Assembly: GCF_008727775.1 (NCBI RefSeq)
Contig: NZ_CP044232.1
Span: 2,418,001-2,482,000, forward strand
Direction of reading: 5' to 3'
Length of the DNA: 64,000 nt
DNA from: Microbacterium lushaniae
GTDB taxonomy: Bacteria > Actinomycetota > Actinomycetes > Actinomycetales > Microbacteriaceae
This document shows positions 8,136 to 16,912 of this stretch, one piece after another. The position numbers were made by a program, and so were the translations under genes. Below the pieces are notes generated by a model that saw nothing but the letters and a program-made list of their open reading frames with translations, ran no database searches and was not told the DNA's origin. Every line of letters starts with the position of its first letter. Position 1 is the stretch's first letter.

Positions 8136-9567
8136 CGCCAGCTTCCTGTGCAGCCCGGGCCCCGGCGGCGGCGGATGCCGCGCCCGTGCCCGGTCGGTTC
8201 TTTTCGACCCACCCCTCGACGTTGCGCTGGGGGGCCACGCTCAGTGCCAGGGCGCCGGGGGGAACGTCCTTGCGGATCACCGCGCCGGCCCCGGTCTTTG
8301 CACCTGCCTCGATTCTAACCGGCGCCACGAACACGTTGTGCGAGCCGGTGTGCACCTCGTCGCCGATCTCGGTGCGGTGCTTGGTCAGATCGTCGTAGTT
8401 CGCCGTGATCGCGCCGGCACCCAGGTTCACCCCGCGCCCGATCGTGGTGTCGCCGATGTAGGACAGGTGCGGCACCTTGCTGCCCTCCCCGATCGAGGAG
8501 TTCTTCGTCTCGACGAAGGTGCCGATCTTGCCGCCGGCGGCGAGCGTGGTGTTGGGGCGGAGGAACGCGAACGGCCCGACGTTCGTGCGCGCACCGATCA
8601 CGGCGAGGGTGGCGTCGGTGCGCCGCACGACGGCGTCCTCTCCCACCTCGCAGTCCACGAGGCTCGTGTCCGGCCCCACGGTCGCACCGGTGGCGATGGT
8701 CGTCGCGCCCAGGATGTGCGTGTTGGGCAGGACCGTGACATCCGGGGCGAGGGTGGCGTCCACGTCGATCCACGTCGTCGCCGGATCCTGCACGCTCACG
8801 CCCTCCAGCTGCCAGCGGCGCACCGTGCGGGCATTGAGGATGCGGGCGGCCTCGGCCAGCTGCACGCGATCGTTCACGCCCAGCGCCGCGGTGGCGTCGG
8901 GGGCGAGGGCTGCGGCCACCGGCAGCCGCGAGTCCCGCAGCAGCCCCACGACGTCGGTCAGGTACCGCTCGCCCTGCGCGTTCGCCGTGCCCACGAGGTC
9001 GAGGTGGCTGCGCAGCGCGGGCGCCTGGAAGACGTACACGCCGACGTTGATCTCCGCCACGGCGGCCTCGTCGTCGCTGGCGTCCTTCTGCTCGACGATG
9101 CGCTGCACGTCGCCGGCGGCGTCGCGGATGATGCGGCCGTACCCGGTGGGGTCGTCCACGCGCGCGCTGAGGATCGTGGCCGCCGCCCCCGACGCCCGGT
9201 GGGTCGCGAGGAGGTCGGCGAGGGTGGATGCCTCCAGGAGCGGCACGTCGCCGCTGAGCACCAGGACGTCGCCGGCGAAGTCGCCGAGGTCGGCCAGGGC
9301 CACCTGCACGGCCCGGCCGGTTCCGGGGATCTCGTCCTGGTCGACGATGTGCACGCCGGTGGCCACGTCGTTGATGGTCTCCACCACGCGGTCGCGGTCA
9401 TGGCGGACGACGACCTCGATCCGCACCGGGTCCAGGGCTGCGGCGTTGTCGAGCACGTGCGCCACCAGCGGGCGCCCGCCGAGGGGATGCAGCACCTTGG
9501 GCAGGCGCGAGCGCATGCGCGTGCCTTGACCGGCGGCGAGGATCACGATGGCCAGATCATTCGTCAT
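8110..9567 (-). CDS. glmU: Bifunctional UDP-N-acetylglucosamine pyrophosphorylase / glucosamine-1-phosphate acetyltransferase
   Basis: 485 aa. The N-terminal half is the uridylyltransferase (VILAAGQGTRM, then LPKVLHPLGGRP). The C-terminal half is a left-handed beta-helix acetyltransferase with hexapeptide repeats and NLGAGAITANYDD. It makes UDP-GlcNAc for peptidoglycan. The start at ATG 9567 is the only one before the conserved VILAAG motif, but it lies one base after the tRNA-Gln 3' end, so no ordinary ribosome site exists outside the tRNA. A longer open frame through the tRNA is not protein sequence. The 3' end overlaps prs by 26 bp. Confidence 0.96.
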   Translation of the reverse strand: MTNDLAIVILAAGQGTRMRSRLPKVLHPLGGRPLVAHVLDNAAALDPVRIEVVVRHDRDRVVETINDVATGVHIVDQDEIPGTGRAVQVALADLGDFAGDVLVLSGDVPLLEASTLADLLATHRASGAAATILSARVDDPTGYGRIIRDAAGDVQRIVEQKDASDDEAAVAEINVGVYVFQAPALRSHLDLVGTANAQGERYLTDVVGLLRDSRLPVAAALAPDATAALGVNDRVQLAEAARILNARTVRRWQLEGVSVQDPATTWIDVDATLAPDVTVLPNTHILGATTIATGATVGPDTSLVDCEVGEDAVVRRTDATLAVIGARTNVGPFAFLRPNTTLAAGGKIGTFVETKNSSIGEGSKVPHLSYIGDTTIGRGVNLGAGAITANYDDLTKHRTEIGDEVHTGSHNVFVAPVRIEAGAKTGAGAVIRKDVPPGALALSVAPQRNVEGWVEKNRPGTGAASAAAGARAAQEAGDGSQEEDG

Positions 9568-9568
9568 G

Positions 9569-9640
9569 CTCCGCCGCCAGGATTCGAACCTGAACCTCAC
9601 AGCTCCAAAGGCTGTCGTGCTGCCGTTACACCACAGCGGA
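9569..9640 (-). tRNA. tRNA-Gln (anticodon TTG)
   Basis: A 72-nt cloverleaf on the minus strand. The acceptor stem pairs TCCGCTG with CGGCGGA (7 pairs, one G-T). The anticodon stem is ACAGC/GCTGT around loop CTTTGGA, giving anticodon TTG. The T arm contains TTCGAAT between CAGG and CCTG. The discriminator is G and CCA is not encoded. The 3' end abuts the glmU start codon with one base between. Confidence 0.95.
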
Positions 9641-9712
9641 CCGCCGCCGCGTGATGCGAGGGCGCCTTCCAGTCTGCCATCCCCCCGGCCTGGAGACCGG
9701 CGTGGGCCTGGC

Positions 9713-9724
9713 CATAATGGGACG
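9713..9724 (+). promoter_or_regulatory. Leaderless-type promoter for the MarR gene
   Basis: CATAAT (9713-9718), a 5/6 match to TATAAT, then 6 nt and GTG 9725. Confidence 0.55.
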
Positions 9725-10222
9725 GTGAGCCAGGAGAGCGACGAGGTCGACCGCATCGTCGGTGCGTGGGTCCGCCAGCGGCCCGACCTCGATTTCTCTC
9801 CGCTGGAGGTCCTCTCCCGCGTCGACCGGCTCTCCCGCCACCTCGACCGCGCCCGCAAGGAGGCGTTCCGCCGCAGCGAGCTGGAGCCGTGGGAATGGGA
9901 CGTGCTCTCCGCGCTGCGGCGCGCGGGCGAGCCGTTCCAGCTGAGTCCCAAGCAGCTCCTGCAGCAGACCCTCGTCTCCAGCGGCACGATGACCAACCGC
10001 ATCGACCGCCTCGTGGGCCGCCGGCTCGTGCGCCGCGAGGCCGACCCCGCCGACGGCCGCAGCGTCCTGGTGACGCTGACCCCCGACGGACGGACCCGCG
10101 TGGATGCCGCGATCACGCGCCTCGTGGATGCCGAGGCGATCCTCCTGGACAGCCTCTCCCGCAGCGACCGCGAGCGGCTGGCGAGCCTGCTGCGCAAGCT
10201 CAGCCTCGGCTTCGACGCCTGA
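9725..10222 (+). CDS. MarR-family transcriptional regulator
   Basis: 165 aa, start GTG. The winged helix-turn-helix covers about residues 40-125: WEWDVLSALRRAG, QLLQQTLVSSGTMTNRIDRL (recognition helix) and the wing RREADPADGRSVLVTLT. Flanking helices form the dimer interface. It is divergent from tRNA-Gln/glmU and convergent with the ABC-F gene. No metabolic partner is adjacent, so the ligand and targets cannot be guessed. Confidence 0.92.
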   Translation: MSQESDEVDRIVGAWVRQRPDLDFSPLEVLSRVDRLSRHLDRARKEAFRRSELEPWEWDVLSALRRAGEPFQLSPKQLLQQTLVSSGTMTNRIDRLVGRRLVRREADPADGRSVLVTLTPDGRTRVDAAITRLVDAEAILLDSLSRSDRERLASLLRKLSLGFDA

Positions 10223-10238
10223 CCGCTCCGCCTCCCGG

Positions 10239-10263
10239 ATCCCCGCGCGCCTGTGCCGGGGAT
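10239..10263. terminator. Hairpin between convergent MarR and ABC-F genes
   Basis: ATCCCCG (10239-10245) pairs with CGGGGAT (10257-10263) across an 11-nt loop. There is no U-tract on either side. It could serve both strands. Confidence 0.5.
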
Positions 10264-10271
10264 GCGGCGGG

Positions 10272-12062
10272 TCAGCCCAGCGCTTCGCCCAGCTCGTACC
10301 AGCGGGTCTCGAGGTCGTCGCGCTCGGTCTCCATCACCGCGATACGCTGCATCTCGGCGGCCAGGCCCGCGTAGTCGGCCTGATCGTGCTCGGCCAGCGC
10401 CATGCGGGCGGATCCGATGTCCTTCTCCAGCTTGCCGATCCGCCGCTCGAGCGCGGCGATCTCCTTCTGCGCGGCCCGCAGGTCGGCCCCGGAGAGTGCG
10501 GACGACGCCGCCGGGGCGCCGGCGGTCGCACGCGCGGCCGTGTCCGGCTGGCTCCGGCGCAGTCGCAGGTACTCCTCCACCCCGCCGGGGAGGTGGCGCA
10601 GGTGCCCGTCGAAGATCGCGTACTGCTGATCGGTCACCCGCTCCAGGAAGTACCGGTCGTGCGAGACCACCAGGAGGGTGCCCGGCCACGAGTCCAGCAG
10701 GTCCTCCATCGCGGCGAGCATGTCGGTGTCGAGGTCGTTGGTCGGCTCATCCAGGATCAGCACGTTCGGCTGGTCCAGGAGGATCATGAGCAGCTGCAGG
10801 CGGCGCTTCTGCCCTCCGGAGAGGTCTCGGACCGGGGTGGAGAGCTGGGCGCTGGAGAATCCGAGGCGCTCCAGCAGCTGCCCGGGCGTGAGCTCCTGCG
10901 CCTTGGAGCCGGCGCCGAACGTGTAGCTGGTCCGCAGGCCCGCGACCACGACGCGCACCGGGTCGTCGAGATGGTCCTCGAGTTCGTCGAGACGCTGCGT
11001 GAGGGTCGCCACGCGCACGGTCTTGCCGCGCTTGACGCGACCGGCCGTCGGATGCACCGTGCCGTCGATGAGCCCGAGGAGCGTGGACTTGCCCGCGCCG
11101 TTGACACCCAGGATGCCGGTGCGCTCCCCCGGCGCGATGCGCCACTCGACCCCGCGCAGCACCTCGCGGTCGTCGTATGCGACGGACACGTCCAGCAGGT
11201 CGACGACGTCCTTGCCCAGCCGGGAGACGGCGAGGGATTGCAGCGCGACGGGGTCGCGGATCTCCGGCACGTCGGCGATGAGCGCGTTGGCCGCGTCGAT
11301 GCGGAACTTCGGCTTCGCCGTGCGCGCCGGAGCGCCCCGGCGCAGCCACGCCAGCTCCTTGCGCGCGAGGTTCTGGCGGCGCGCCTCGATGGAGGCGGCC
11401 TGGCGATCGCGTTCCACCCGCTGCAGGATGTACGCGGCGTACCCGCCCTCGAAGGACTCGACGATGCGGTCGTGCACCTCCCACGTGACCGTGCAGACCT
11501 CATCGAGGAACCACCGGTCGTGCGTGACGACCAGAAGGCCGCCGGCCCCCGCCGGCCACCGCCGCTTGAGGTGCTCCGCCAGCCACGTGATGCCCTCGAC
11601 GTCGAGATGGTTCGTCGGCTCGTCCAGGAACAGCACGTCCCAGTCACCGACGAGCAGGCGCGCCAGCGCGACGCGCCGGCGCTGGCCTCCGGAAAGGGTG
11701 CCCAGCGGCGCATCCCACGCCAGGTCGGTCAGCAGACCCGCGATCACGTCGCGCACGCGGGCGTCGCCCGCCCACTCGTGGTCGGCCAGGTCGCCCACGA
11801 CGGCGTGCCCCACCGTGTCGTCGTCATCGAGGACGTCGGCCTGATCGAGTACGCCGATGCGCACCCCGCCGCGGACCGTCACGCGCCCGGAGTCGGGTTG
11901 CGCACGCCCGGCCAGCATCGCCAGCAGGCTGGACTTGCCGTCGCCGTTGCGACCCACGATCCCGATGCGGTCTCCTTCGTTGACGCCGAGGGAGACGGAG
12001 TCGAAGACGACGGTGGTGGGGTATTCCAGGTGCAGGGCCTCGGCCCCGAGAAGATGCGCCAT
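10272..12062 (-). CDS. ABC-F family ATPase (Uup/Ettā-type ribosome-associated)
   Basis: 596 aa with two ABC cassettes and no membrane segments. Cassette 1 has GRNGDGKSS, LSGGQRRRVAL and LFLDEPTNHLD. Cassette 2 has [20 protein letters not shown] and LILDEPTNDLD. The linker between them and the C-terminal coiled coil (about residues 515-590, Ala/Glu/Arg-rich) are typical of Uup-like proteins, which act on ribosomes or branched nucleic acids rather than in transport. In other actinobacteria an ABC-F gene lies near ispE; here the osmoprotectant operon separates them. A resistance role is possible but nothing specific points to it. Confidence 0.9.
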   Translation of the reverse strand: MAHLLGAEALHLEYPTTVVFDSVSLGVNEGDRIGIVGRNGDGKSSLLAMLAGRAQPDSGRVTVRGGVRIGVLDQADVLDDDDTVGHAVVGDLADHEWAGDARVRDVIAGLLTDLAWDAPLGTLSGGQRRRVALARLLVGDWDVLFLDEPTNHLDVEGITWLAEHLKRRWPAGAGGLLVVTHDRWFLDEVCTVTWEVHDRIVESFEGGYAAYILQRVERDRQAASIEARRQNLARKELAWLRRGAPARTAKPKFRIDAANALIADVPEIRDPVALQSLAVSRLGKDVVDLLDVSVAYDDREVLRGVEWRIAPGERTGILGVNGAGKSTLLGLIDGTVHPTAGRVKRGKTVRVATLTQRLDELEDHLDDPVRVVVAGLRTSYTFGAGSKAQELTPGQLLERLGFSSAQLSTPVRDLSGGQKRRLQLLMILLDQPNVLILDEPTNDLDTDMLAAMEDLLDSWPGTLLVVSHDRYFLERVTDQQYAIFDGHLRHLPGGVEEYLRLRRSQPDTAARATAGAPAASSALSGADLRAAQKEIAALERRIGKLEKDIGSARMALAEHDQADYAGLAAEMQRIAVMETERDDLETRWYELGEALG

Positions 12063-12089
12063 GTCCCTCCCAGCCTAGGCGGGCGGGCG

Positions 12090-12102
12090 TAGCGTGGCCG
12101 CC
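12090..12102 (+). promoter_or_regulatory. Leaderless-type promoter for the KTSC gene
   Basis: TAGCGT (12090-12095), 7 nt, ATG 12103. The hexamer overlaps the alternative GTG at 12094, arguing against that start. Confidence 0.55.
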
Positions 12103-12315
12103 ATGAGGCGAACGCGGGTGCGCTCGAGTGCGATCACGTCGGTCGGTTACGACCCCGCGACGGCCGTGCTGGAGATCGAGTTCACCAGCGGCGAGGTGTA
12201 CCAGTACTTCGCAGTCCCGCCCTCCAGACACCGCGGGCTGGTCGAGGCCGAGAGCGTCGGCCGGCACTTCCTCGCGCACATCCGCGACGTGTATCCCGAC
12301 CGACGCGTCCGGTGA
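12103..12315 (+). CDS. Small KTSC-domain protein
   Basis: 70 aa. The KTSC domain fills the protein: SSAITSVGYDPATAVLEIEF, YQYFAVP, and near the end ESVGRHFLAHIRDVY. Members are small and of unknown function, sometimes fused to RNA-related domains. GTG 12094 would add three residues; ATG 12103 fits the -10 spacing better. Confidence 0.8.
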   Translation: MRRTRVRSSAITSVGYDPATAVLEIEFTSGEVYQYFAVPPSRHRGLVEAESVGRHFLAHIRDVYPDRRVR

Positions 12316-12320
12316 GCTGC

Positions 12321-12346
12321 GGGGCGGGCCGCACGCGACCCGCCCC
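12321..12346. terminator. Bidirectional terminator hairpin
   Basis: GGGGCGGG (12321-12328) and CCCGCCCC (12339-12346) form a perfect 8-bp stem with a 10-nt loop in the 37 bp between the convergent KTSC and binding-protein genes. Confidence 0.65.
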
Positions 12347-12352
12347 GGTGGC

Positions 12353-13282
12353 TCAGTTCAGGCCGTTCTCCTCCAGCCACGCCTCGGCGATGTCTTCGGT
12401 GGACTCCTGGTCGACCGTGCTCTGCACGTTGAGGGCCACGAGGGCCTCGGGCGTCAGCGCGGCGCTGACGGCGTTGAGCACGTCGGCGATCTCATCGGCG
12501 ATGTCGGCCTGCACGAGCGGCACGACGTTGGAGGCGAGGATGAGGTTCTCCGGGTCTTCCAGCGCGACGATGTCCTCGGTCTCGAACGCCGGGTCGGCGG
12601 TGTAGATGTCGGCGATGTTGACGGTGCCGGCCAGCAGGTCCTCCAGGGTGGTCGGGCCGGTCGCGGAGAAGGCCACGTCGACGCCGTAGGTCTCCTTCGC
12701 GCCCGCCGGTCCGTACGGACGCTCCTCGAACTCCGGCGCCGCACCGATGGTGAGGGGGACGTCCACCTCCGCCAGGTCGGCGATGGTGGTCAGGTCGTAC
12801 TGATCCGCGAACTCGGTCGTCACCGTGTAGGTGTCCTGATCGGTCGCCGGCGCGTACTCCAGGACGGTGAGCCCTTCGGGCAGCACCTCCTGCAGCGCCG
12901 CGTAGACCTCGTCCGGCGCGGTCGCCGTCGCCGAAGGGTCGAAGTACTCCAGGAGGTTGCCGGTGTACTCGGGGAACACCGTGATGTCGCCGTCCTCGAT
13001 GGCCGGCATGTACGCGTCGCGCTGGCCGATGCTGAATTCGCGCTCGACGTCGAACCCGGCGTCCTCGAGGGCCTGCGCGTAGATCTCCGCGATGATCTCG
13101 TTCGAGTAGTACTCCTGCGACCCGACGACGATGGTGGTGTCATCGTTCTCGCGGCTGCTCTCCCCGCCGGCGGGATTGTCGTCTTCGAGGGGGTTGCTCG
13201 ACGCGCACCCCGCCAGGAGGAGGGTGCTGACGGTGCCGGCCGCGAGGAGGGCGCCGAGGCGCGAGTGCTTCGCTGTGGACAT
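12353..13282 (-). CDS. Osmoprotectant (glycine betaine/choline-type) ABC transporter substrate-binding lipoprotein
   Basis: 309 aa. The lipoprotein signal ends at LLAGCASS. The mature part is an OpuAC/ProX fold: TTIVVGSQEYYSNEIIAEIY near the start and VFPEYTGNLLEYF in the ligand region. It is the last gene of a four-gene operon read ATPase, permease, permease, binding protein. Quaternary-amine binding is inferred from the family. It imports compatible solutes under osmotic stress. Confidence 0.9.
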   Translation of the reverse strand: MSTAKHSRLGALLAAGTVSTLLLAGCASSNPLEDDNPAGGESSRENDDTTIVVGSQEYYSNEIIAEIYAQALEDAGFDVEREFSIGQRDAYMPAIEDGDITVFPEYTGNLLEYFDPSATATAPDEVYAALQEVLPEGLTVLEYAPATDQDTYTVTTEFADQYDLTTIADLAEVDVPLTIGAAPEFEERPYGPAGAKETYGVDVAFSATGPTTLEDLLAGTVNIADIYTADPAFETEDIVALEDPENLILASNVVPLVQADIADEIADVLNAVSAALTPEALVALNVQSTVDQESTEDIAEAWLEENGLN

Positions 13283-13307
13283 GGTGTTCTCTCTCTGTGG
13301 GGGTTCT

Positions 13308-14030
13308 TCAGGATGCCGGAACGGGCCGCGCAGCGGAACCGGCCAGCGCGGATCGAGCCGGGGCGGTACGCTGTCCCGCCGGGACCGCCGCGCGCTGCAG
13401 CAGTCCGAGGACGAGATCCAGCAGCAGCGCCAGAAGCGCCACCAGCAGCGCCGCTCCGAGCACTTGGTCGAAGCGCTGCAGCGGGATGCCCTGGATGATG
13501 GGGTAGCCGAGTCCGCCGAGGTTCACATAGGCGGCGATCGTGACGGTGGCCACCACCTGCAGGACGGCCGAGCGCAGGCCGCCCACCAGCAGCGGCAGGC
13601 CCAGAGGCACCTCCACCCGCCACAGGATCTGCCACTCGGTCATCCCCACCGCCCGCGCGGAGTCCACGACGCGGCGGTCGATGGCCTCGAACCCCGTGAA
13701 CGCACCGGCCAGCAGCGGCGGCACCGCCAGCAGCACGAAGGTGATCACGGCCGCTTCGACGCGGTGCACGACACCCAGCAGCAGCACCAGGAGGATGAGG
13801 AGCCCGAACGAGGGCACCGCGCGAGCAGCCCCCGACACCGCCAGCGCGATCTCCCGGCCCTTACCGGTGTGACCGATCGCCCACCCGGCCGGCACGGCGA
13901 TCACGGCGGCGATCAGGACGGACACCGCGGTGTATCCGAGCTGCTGTCCGAACAGCACCGGCAGGGAGTAGCTGCCGGTGAGACGGTCGGGCGAGAAGAT
14001 CCACGCGAGCGCGTCGAGGAAGAGGTTCAT
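13308..14030 (-). CDS. Osmoprotectant ABC transporter permease, second subunit
   Basis: 240 aa from ATG 14030, which overlaps the preceding permease stop (ATGA). A BPD_transp_1 domain with five to six helices includes ISTATYPE-like spacing and the EAA-region segment DSARAVGMTEWQILWRVEVP that contacts the ATPase. The late segment QVVATVTIAAYVNLGGLG is typical of OpuCB/OpuCD proteins. It pairs with the neighbouring permease as a heterodimer. Confidence 0.9.
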   Translation of the reverse strand: MNLFLDALAWIFSPDRLTGSYSLPVLFGQQLGYTAVSVLIAAVIAVPAGWAIGHTGKGREIALAVSGAARAVPSFGLLILLVLLLGVVHRVEAAVITFVLLAVPPLLAGAFTGFEAIDRRVVDSARAVGMTEWQILWRVEVPLGLPLLVGGLRSAVLQVVATVTIAAYVNLGGLGYPIIQGIPLQRFDQVLGAALLVALLALLLDLVLGLLQRAAVPAGQRTAPARSALAGSAARPVPAS

Positions 14031-14710
14031 GCCATCCTCCGAGCCGCGACCGGTGACGCGGCTCGGCGCGCGGGGGCGGCGCGCCGCGACCACGGCATCA
14101 GCAGGCGGCCGGCCAGCACGAGCAGGACGTCGACCACGAGGGCGACCACCACGACGGCGACCACCCCGGCGAACACTTCGCTCAGGATGCGCCGGCCCAG
14201 GCCGTTGGTGAAGAGGTAGCCGAGGTTGGTGACCCCCACGAGCGCCCCGACGGTCGCCAGGGAGATCGTGGACACCGCCGCCACGCGGAGCCCTGCCAGC
14301 ACGACCGGCCCCGCCAGGGGGAACTCCACTCCCCAGAACCGCCGGAACGCGCCGAATCCGACCGCGGTGGCGGATTCGCGCACCGCCGCGTCGACGGAGC
14401 CGAGTCCGTCGGCCACCGAGCGCACCAGGATCGCCACGGCGTAGATGGTCAGTGCGACCAGGAGATTCAGCTCGCTCGTCGCGCGGTATCCGAAGAGCGC
14501 GGGCAGGAGGATGAGCAGCGCGAGGGAGGGGATCGTGTACAACAGGCCCGTGATGCTGATGAGCCAGCCGCGCAGCAGCCGGTAGCGGAAGGCGAGCCAG
14601 CCCAGCGGCACCGACACCACGAACCCGACCGCGATCGCGACGACGCTCTGACGCAGGTGCACCAGGGTCAGCTCGCCGATCAGGTCGAGGTTGTTCCAAA
14701 CCCAGGTCAC
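14027..14710 (-). CDS. Osmoprotectant ABC transporter permease, first subunit
   Basis: 227 aa with about six helices. The N-terminus HLRQSVVAIAVGFVVSVPLG is the usual OpuC-permease start. The EAA-like loop is VRESATAVGFGAFRRFWGVE. It overlaps the ATPase stop upstream and the second permease start downstream by 4 bp each, so the three are tightly coupled. Confidence 0.9.
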   Translation of the reverse strand: MTWVWNNLDLIGELTLVHLRQSVVAIAVGFVVSVPLGWLAFRYRLLRGWLISITGLLYTIPSLALLILLPALFGYRATSELNLLVALTIYAVAILVRSVADGLGSVDAAVRESATAVGFGAFRRFWGVEFPLAGPVVLAGLRVAAVSTISLATVGALVGVTNLGYLFTNGLGRRILSEVFAGVVAVVVVALVVDVLLVLAGRLLMPWSRRAAPARRAASPVAARRMA

Positions 14711-15531
14711 CCCGGCGACTCCTCCACGAGCGACCCCTGCGTCCGGCCGTCGCCGTCCACCACGATCGTGCCGGTCGGGGTCTGCCGCAGGCGCAGGGCC
14801 CGCTTCCCCCGGTCGGCGCCGATGAAGTCGGCGACGAATCCGGCCGTCGGATCGGCGAGGATCTCGTCGGGGGTGCCCTGCTGGGCGATGCGGGCGCCCT
14901 TCTCCAGCAGCACCACCTGATCGCCCAGGAGGAACGCCTCGTCCACGTCGTGCGTGACGAACACGATCGTCTTGCCGATCTCCCGCTGCAGGCGCAGCAG
15001 TTCCTGCTGCAGTTCGGCGCGGACGATGGGGTCCACCGCGCCGAAGGGCTCGTCCATGAGCAGGATGTTCGGATCGGCGGCGAGGCCGCGGGCCACCCCC
15101 ACGCGCTGCTGCTGTCCGCCGGAGAGCTGACCGGGATAGCGGTCGGCCATCGCGCGGTCCAGCCCCACGGTGTCCATCAGCTCGAGGGCACGCGCACGGG
15201 CGGCGCCACGTTTGACGCCCTCCAGCACCGGCACGGTGGCGATGTTCTCCGCGACGGTGAAGTGGGGCAGGAGCCCGGAGTTCTGCATGACGTAGCCGAT
15301 CTGGCGCCGCAGGCGCACCGGCTCACGTCCGGCGACGTCCTCGTCGTCGATCGAGACGGTGCCCGAGGTGGCGTCGACCATGCGATTGATCATGCGCAGC
15401 AGCGTCGTCTTGCCGCATCCGGACGACCCGACCAGGACCGTGGTCCTTCGGGAGGGGATGACGAGGCTGAAGTCCTCCACGGCGTGGGTGCCGTCGGGGA
15501 AGACCTTCGACACATGCGAGAACTCGATCAT
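14707..15531 (-). CDS. Osmoprotectant ABC transporter ATP-binding protein (OpuCA/ProV-like)
   Basis: 274 aa. The ABC cassette has Walker A GSSGCGKTT, a Q-loop in RRQIGYVMQNSG, signature LSGGQQQR, Walker B LLMDEPFGAVD and the switch His in FVTHDVDEA. The C-terminus is short and lacks the two CBS domains that sense ionic strength in OpuAA/OpuCA, so osmotic activation must work differently if present. It is the first gene of the operon. I saw no clear promoter between it and DUF427. Confidence 0.92.
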   Translation of the reverse strand: MIEFSHVSKVFPDGTHAVEDFSLVIPSRRTTVLVGSSGCGKTTLLRMINRMVDATSGTVSIDDEDVAGREPVRLRRQIGYVMQNSGLLPHFTVAENIATVPVLEGVKRGAARARALELMDTVGLDRAMADRYPGQLSGGQQQRVGVARGLAADPNILLMDEPFGAVDPIVRAELQQELLRLQREIGKTIVFVTHDVDEAFLLGDQVVLLEKGARIAQQGTPDEILADPTAGFVADFIGADRGKRALRLRQTPTGTIVVDGDGRTQGSLVEESPG

Positions 15532-15549
15532 GGCTGCGGGGTCAAGGCG

Positions 15550-15852
15550 TCATTCGACGACCTCGATCTCCTTCCAGAAGGCGACATACCCGGAGAAGTC
15601 TTTGCCGACCCGTTCGATCGCGGTCGGGTACGGGTCGGGATAGGCCCATGCCCGGTCGGTGAGGGCACGATCGCCCACGGCCACGGTGTAGTACTGGCAG
15701 GCGCCCTTCCACGGGCACGTGTACGGCGTGGGGCTGTCGGACAGCACGCCGGCGCGGACGCTGTCGGGTGGGAAGTACCAGTTGCCCTCGATCGAGATGA
15801 GGTCCTGCCGGTCGGCTTCGGCGATCACCGTGCCGTCGAGCACTGCTTTCAT
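15550..15852 (-). CDS. DUF427 domain protein
   Basis: 100 aa from ATG 15852, which has Shine-Dalgarno GGAGGA just upstream; an earlier in-frame start is inside a basic non-conserved stretch. DUF427 hallmarks: NWYFPPDSV, TPYTCPWKGACQYYTV and RDRAWAYPDP-like ALTDRAWAYPDPYP. Members are small beta-rich proteins of unknown function, frequent in actinobacteria. A TAGCGT hexamer about 47 nt upstream may be its -10 box. Confidence 0.88.
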   Translation of the reverse strand: MKAVLDGTVIAEADRQDLISIEGNWYFPPDSVRAGVLSDSPTPYTCPWKGACQYYTVAVGDRALTDRAWAYPDPYPTAIERVGKDFSGYVAFWKEIEVVE

Positions 15853-15982
15853 GTCGTCCTCCTGCACACAGGGGCGCCGTCGCCGGCGTGGGGTGGGCGT
15901 CACGCTACCCGAGGTCTCCGACGTCGCGCGTGATGCGGTCTCGTCTTGTCAGCGCCTGGCGGGCACGGTAAATTCCCGCGGC

Positions 15983-16912
15983 TCAGATGATGCGGGCCCC
16001 GGGCACCGGACCGTGCACGTGCATGGCATGCAGGCCCGCCCCGGTCAGGCTGACGCGCAGATCCAGCGCGGCGGCCTCGTCGGCTGCCAGGAACGCCAGC
16101 GTGGGGCCGGAGCCGGACACGATGCCGGCGAGCGCTCCGGCGCGCTCGCCGGTCTCCAGTACGCCGGCCAGGTCGGGGCGCAGGTGCAGGGCGGGAGCCT
16201 GCAGGTCGTTGCGCAGCGAGGCCGCCAGCATGCCCGCGTCGCCCTGGCGCAGCGCGTGCAGCACTCCCGGGTCCACGGCCGGGCGGCGCGGTACCGGGCC
16301 GATGTCGGCGAGGTGGCGCTCGCGGTGCACGTCCAGTTCGCGGTACACCACGGGGGTGGACATCCCCTCGTCGCTCGTGACGAGCACCCAGTCGAAACGC
16401 CCCCGCGCCAGCGCCGAGCTCAGCTCGTCGCCGCGTCCGGTTCCCACGGCCGTGCCCCCCAGCAGCGCGAACGGCACATCGGCGCCCAGGCGTGCGGCCA
16501 GGCGCAGCAGCTCGGCGGTGGACAGCCCCGTCTCCCACAGCGCGTCGCACGCCACCAGAGCCGCCGCCGCATCCGCAGATCCGCCGCCCATGCCACCGGC
16601 CACCGGGACGGCCTTGCGGATCTCCAGGTGCACGCCCGCCTGCACGCCGGTGGCCCTCGCCAGGAGCCGCGCGGCGCGGACGGCCAGATTGCGGTCGTCG
16701 GTGGGCACCTCGTCGAGGCCGGTGGGGCCGGAGACCTCCACCGTGATGCCGTCTGCGGGGCTCGCCCACAGCTCCTCGTAGATCGACACCGCCTGATAGG
16801 CCGTGGCGACCTCGTGATACCCGTCGTCCTGGACGTCGCCGACTTCGAGGAAGACGTTGATCTTCCCGGGCGCGCGCACGTGGACGGCGTCGCTGGGGGT
16901 GGCCAGGCTCAC
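15983..16912 (-). CDS. ispE: 4-diphosphocytidyl-2-C-methyl-D-erythritol kinase
   Basis: 309 aa GHMP kinase of the MEP isoprenoid pathway. The N-terminus [13 protein letters not shown] is the family start; the ATP loop is [17 protein letters not shown]; the late GHMP motif is [13 protein letters not shown]. The GTG start overlaps the stop of the upstream aldo/keto reductase (GTGA). In many actinobacteria ispE directly follows ksgA; here four kilobases with three other genes lie between. Confidence 0.95.
   Translation of the reverse strand: MSLATPSDAVHVRAPGKINVFLEVGDVQDDGYHEVATAYQAVSIYEELWASPADGITVEVSGPTGLDEVPTDDRNLAVRAARLLARATGVQAGVHLEIRKAVPVAGGMGGGSADAAAALVACDALWETGLSTAELLRLAARLGADVPFALLGGTAVGTGRGDELSSALARGRFDWVLVTSDEGMSTPVVYRELDVHRERHLADIGPVPRRPAVDPGVLHALRQGDAGMLAASLRNDLQAPALHLRPDLAGVLETGERAGALAGIVSGSGPTLAFLAADEAAALDLRVSLTGAGLHAMHVHGPVPGARII

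Noticed and set aside
9568..10689. N-terminal extension of the glmU frame upstream through tRNA-Gln
   Set aside because: It crosses a complete tRNA and shows no GlmU homology; the enzyme starts at MTNDLAIVILAAG.
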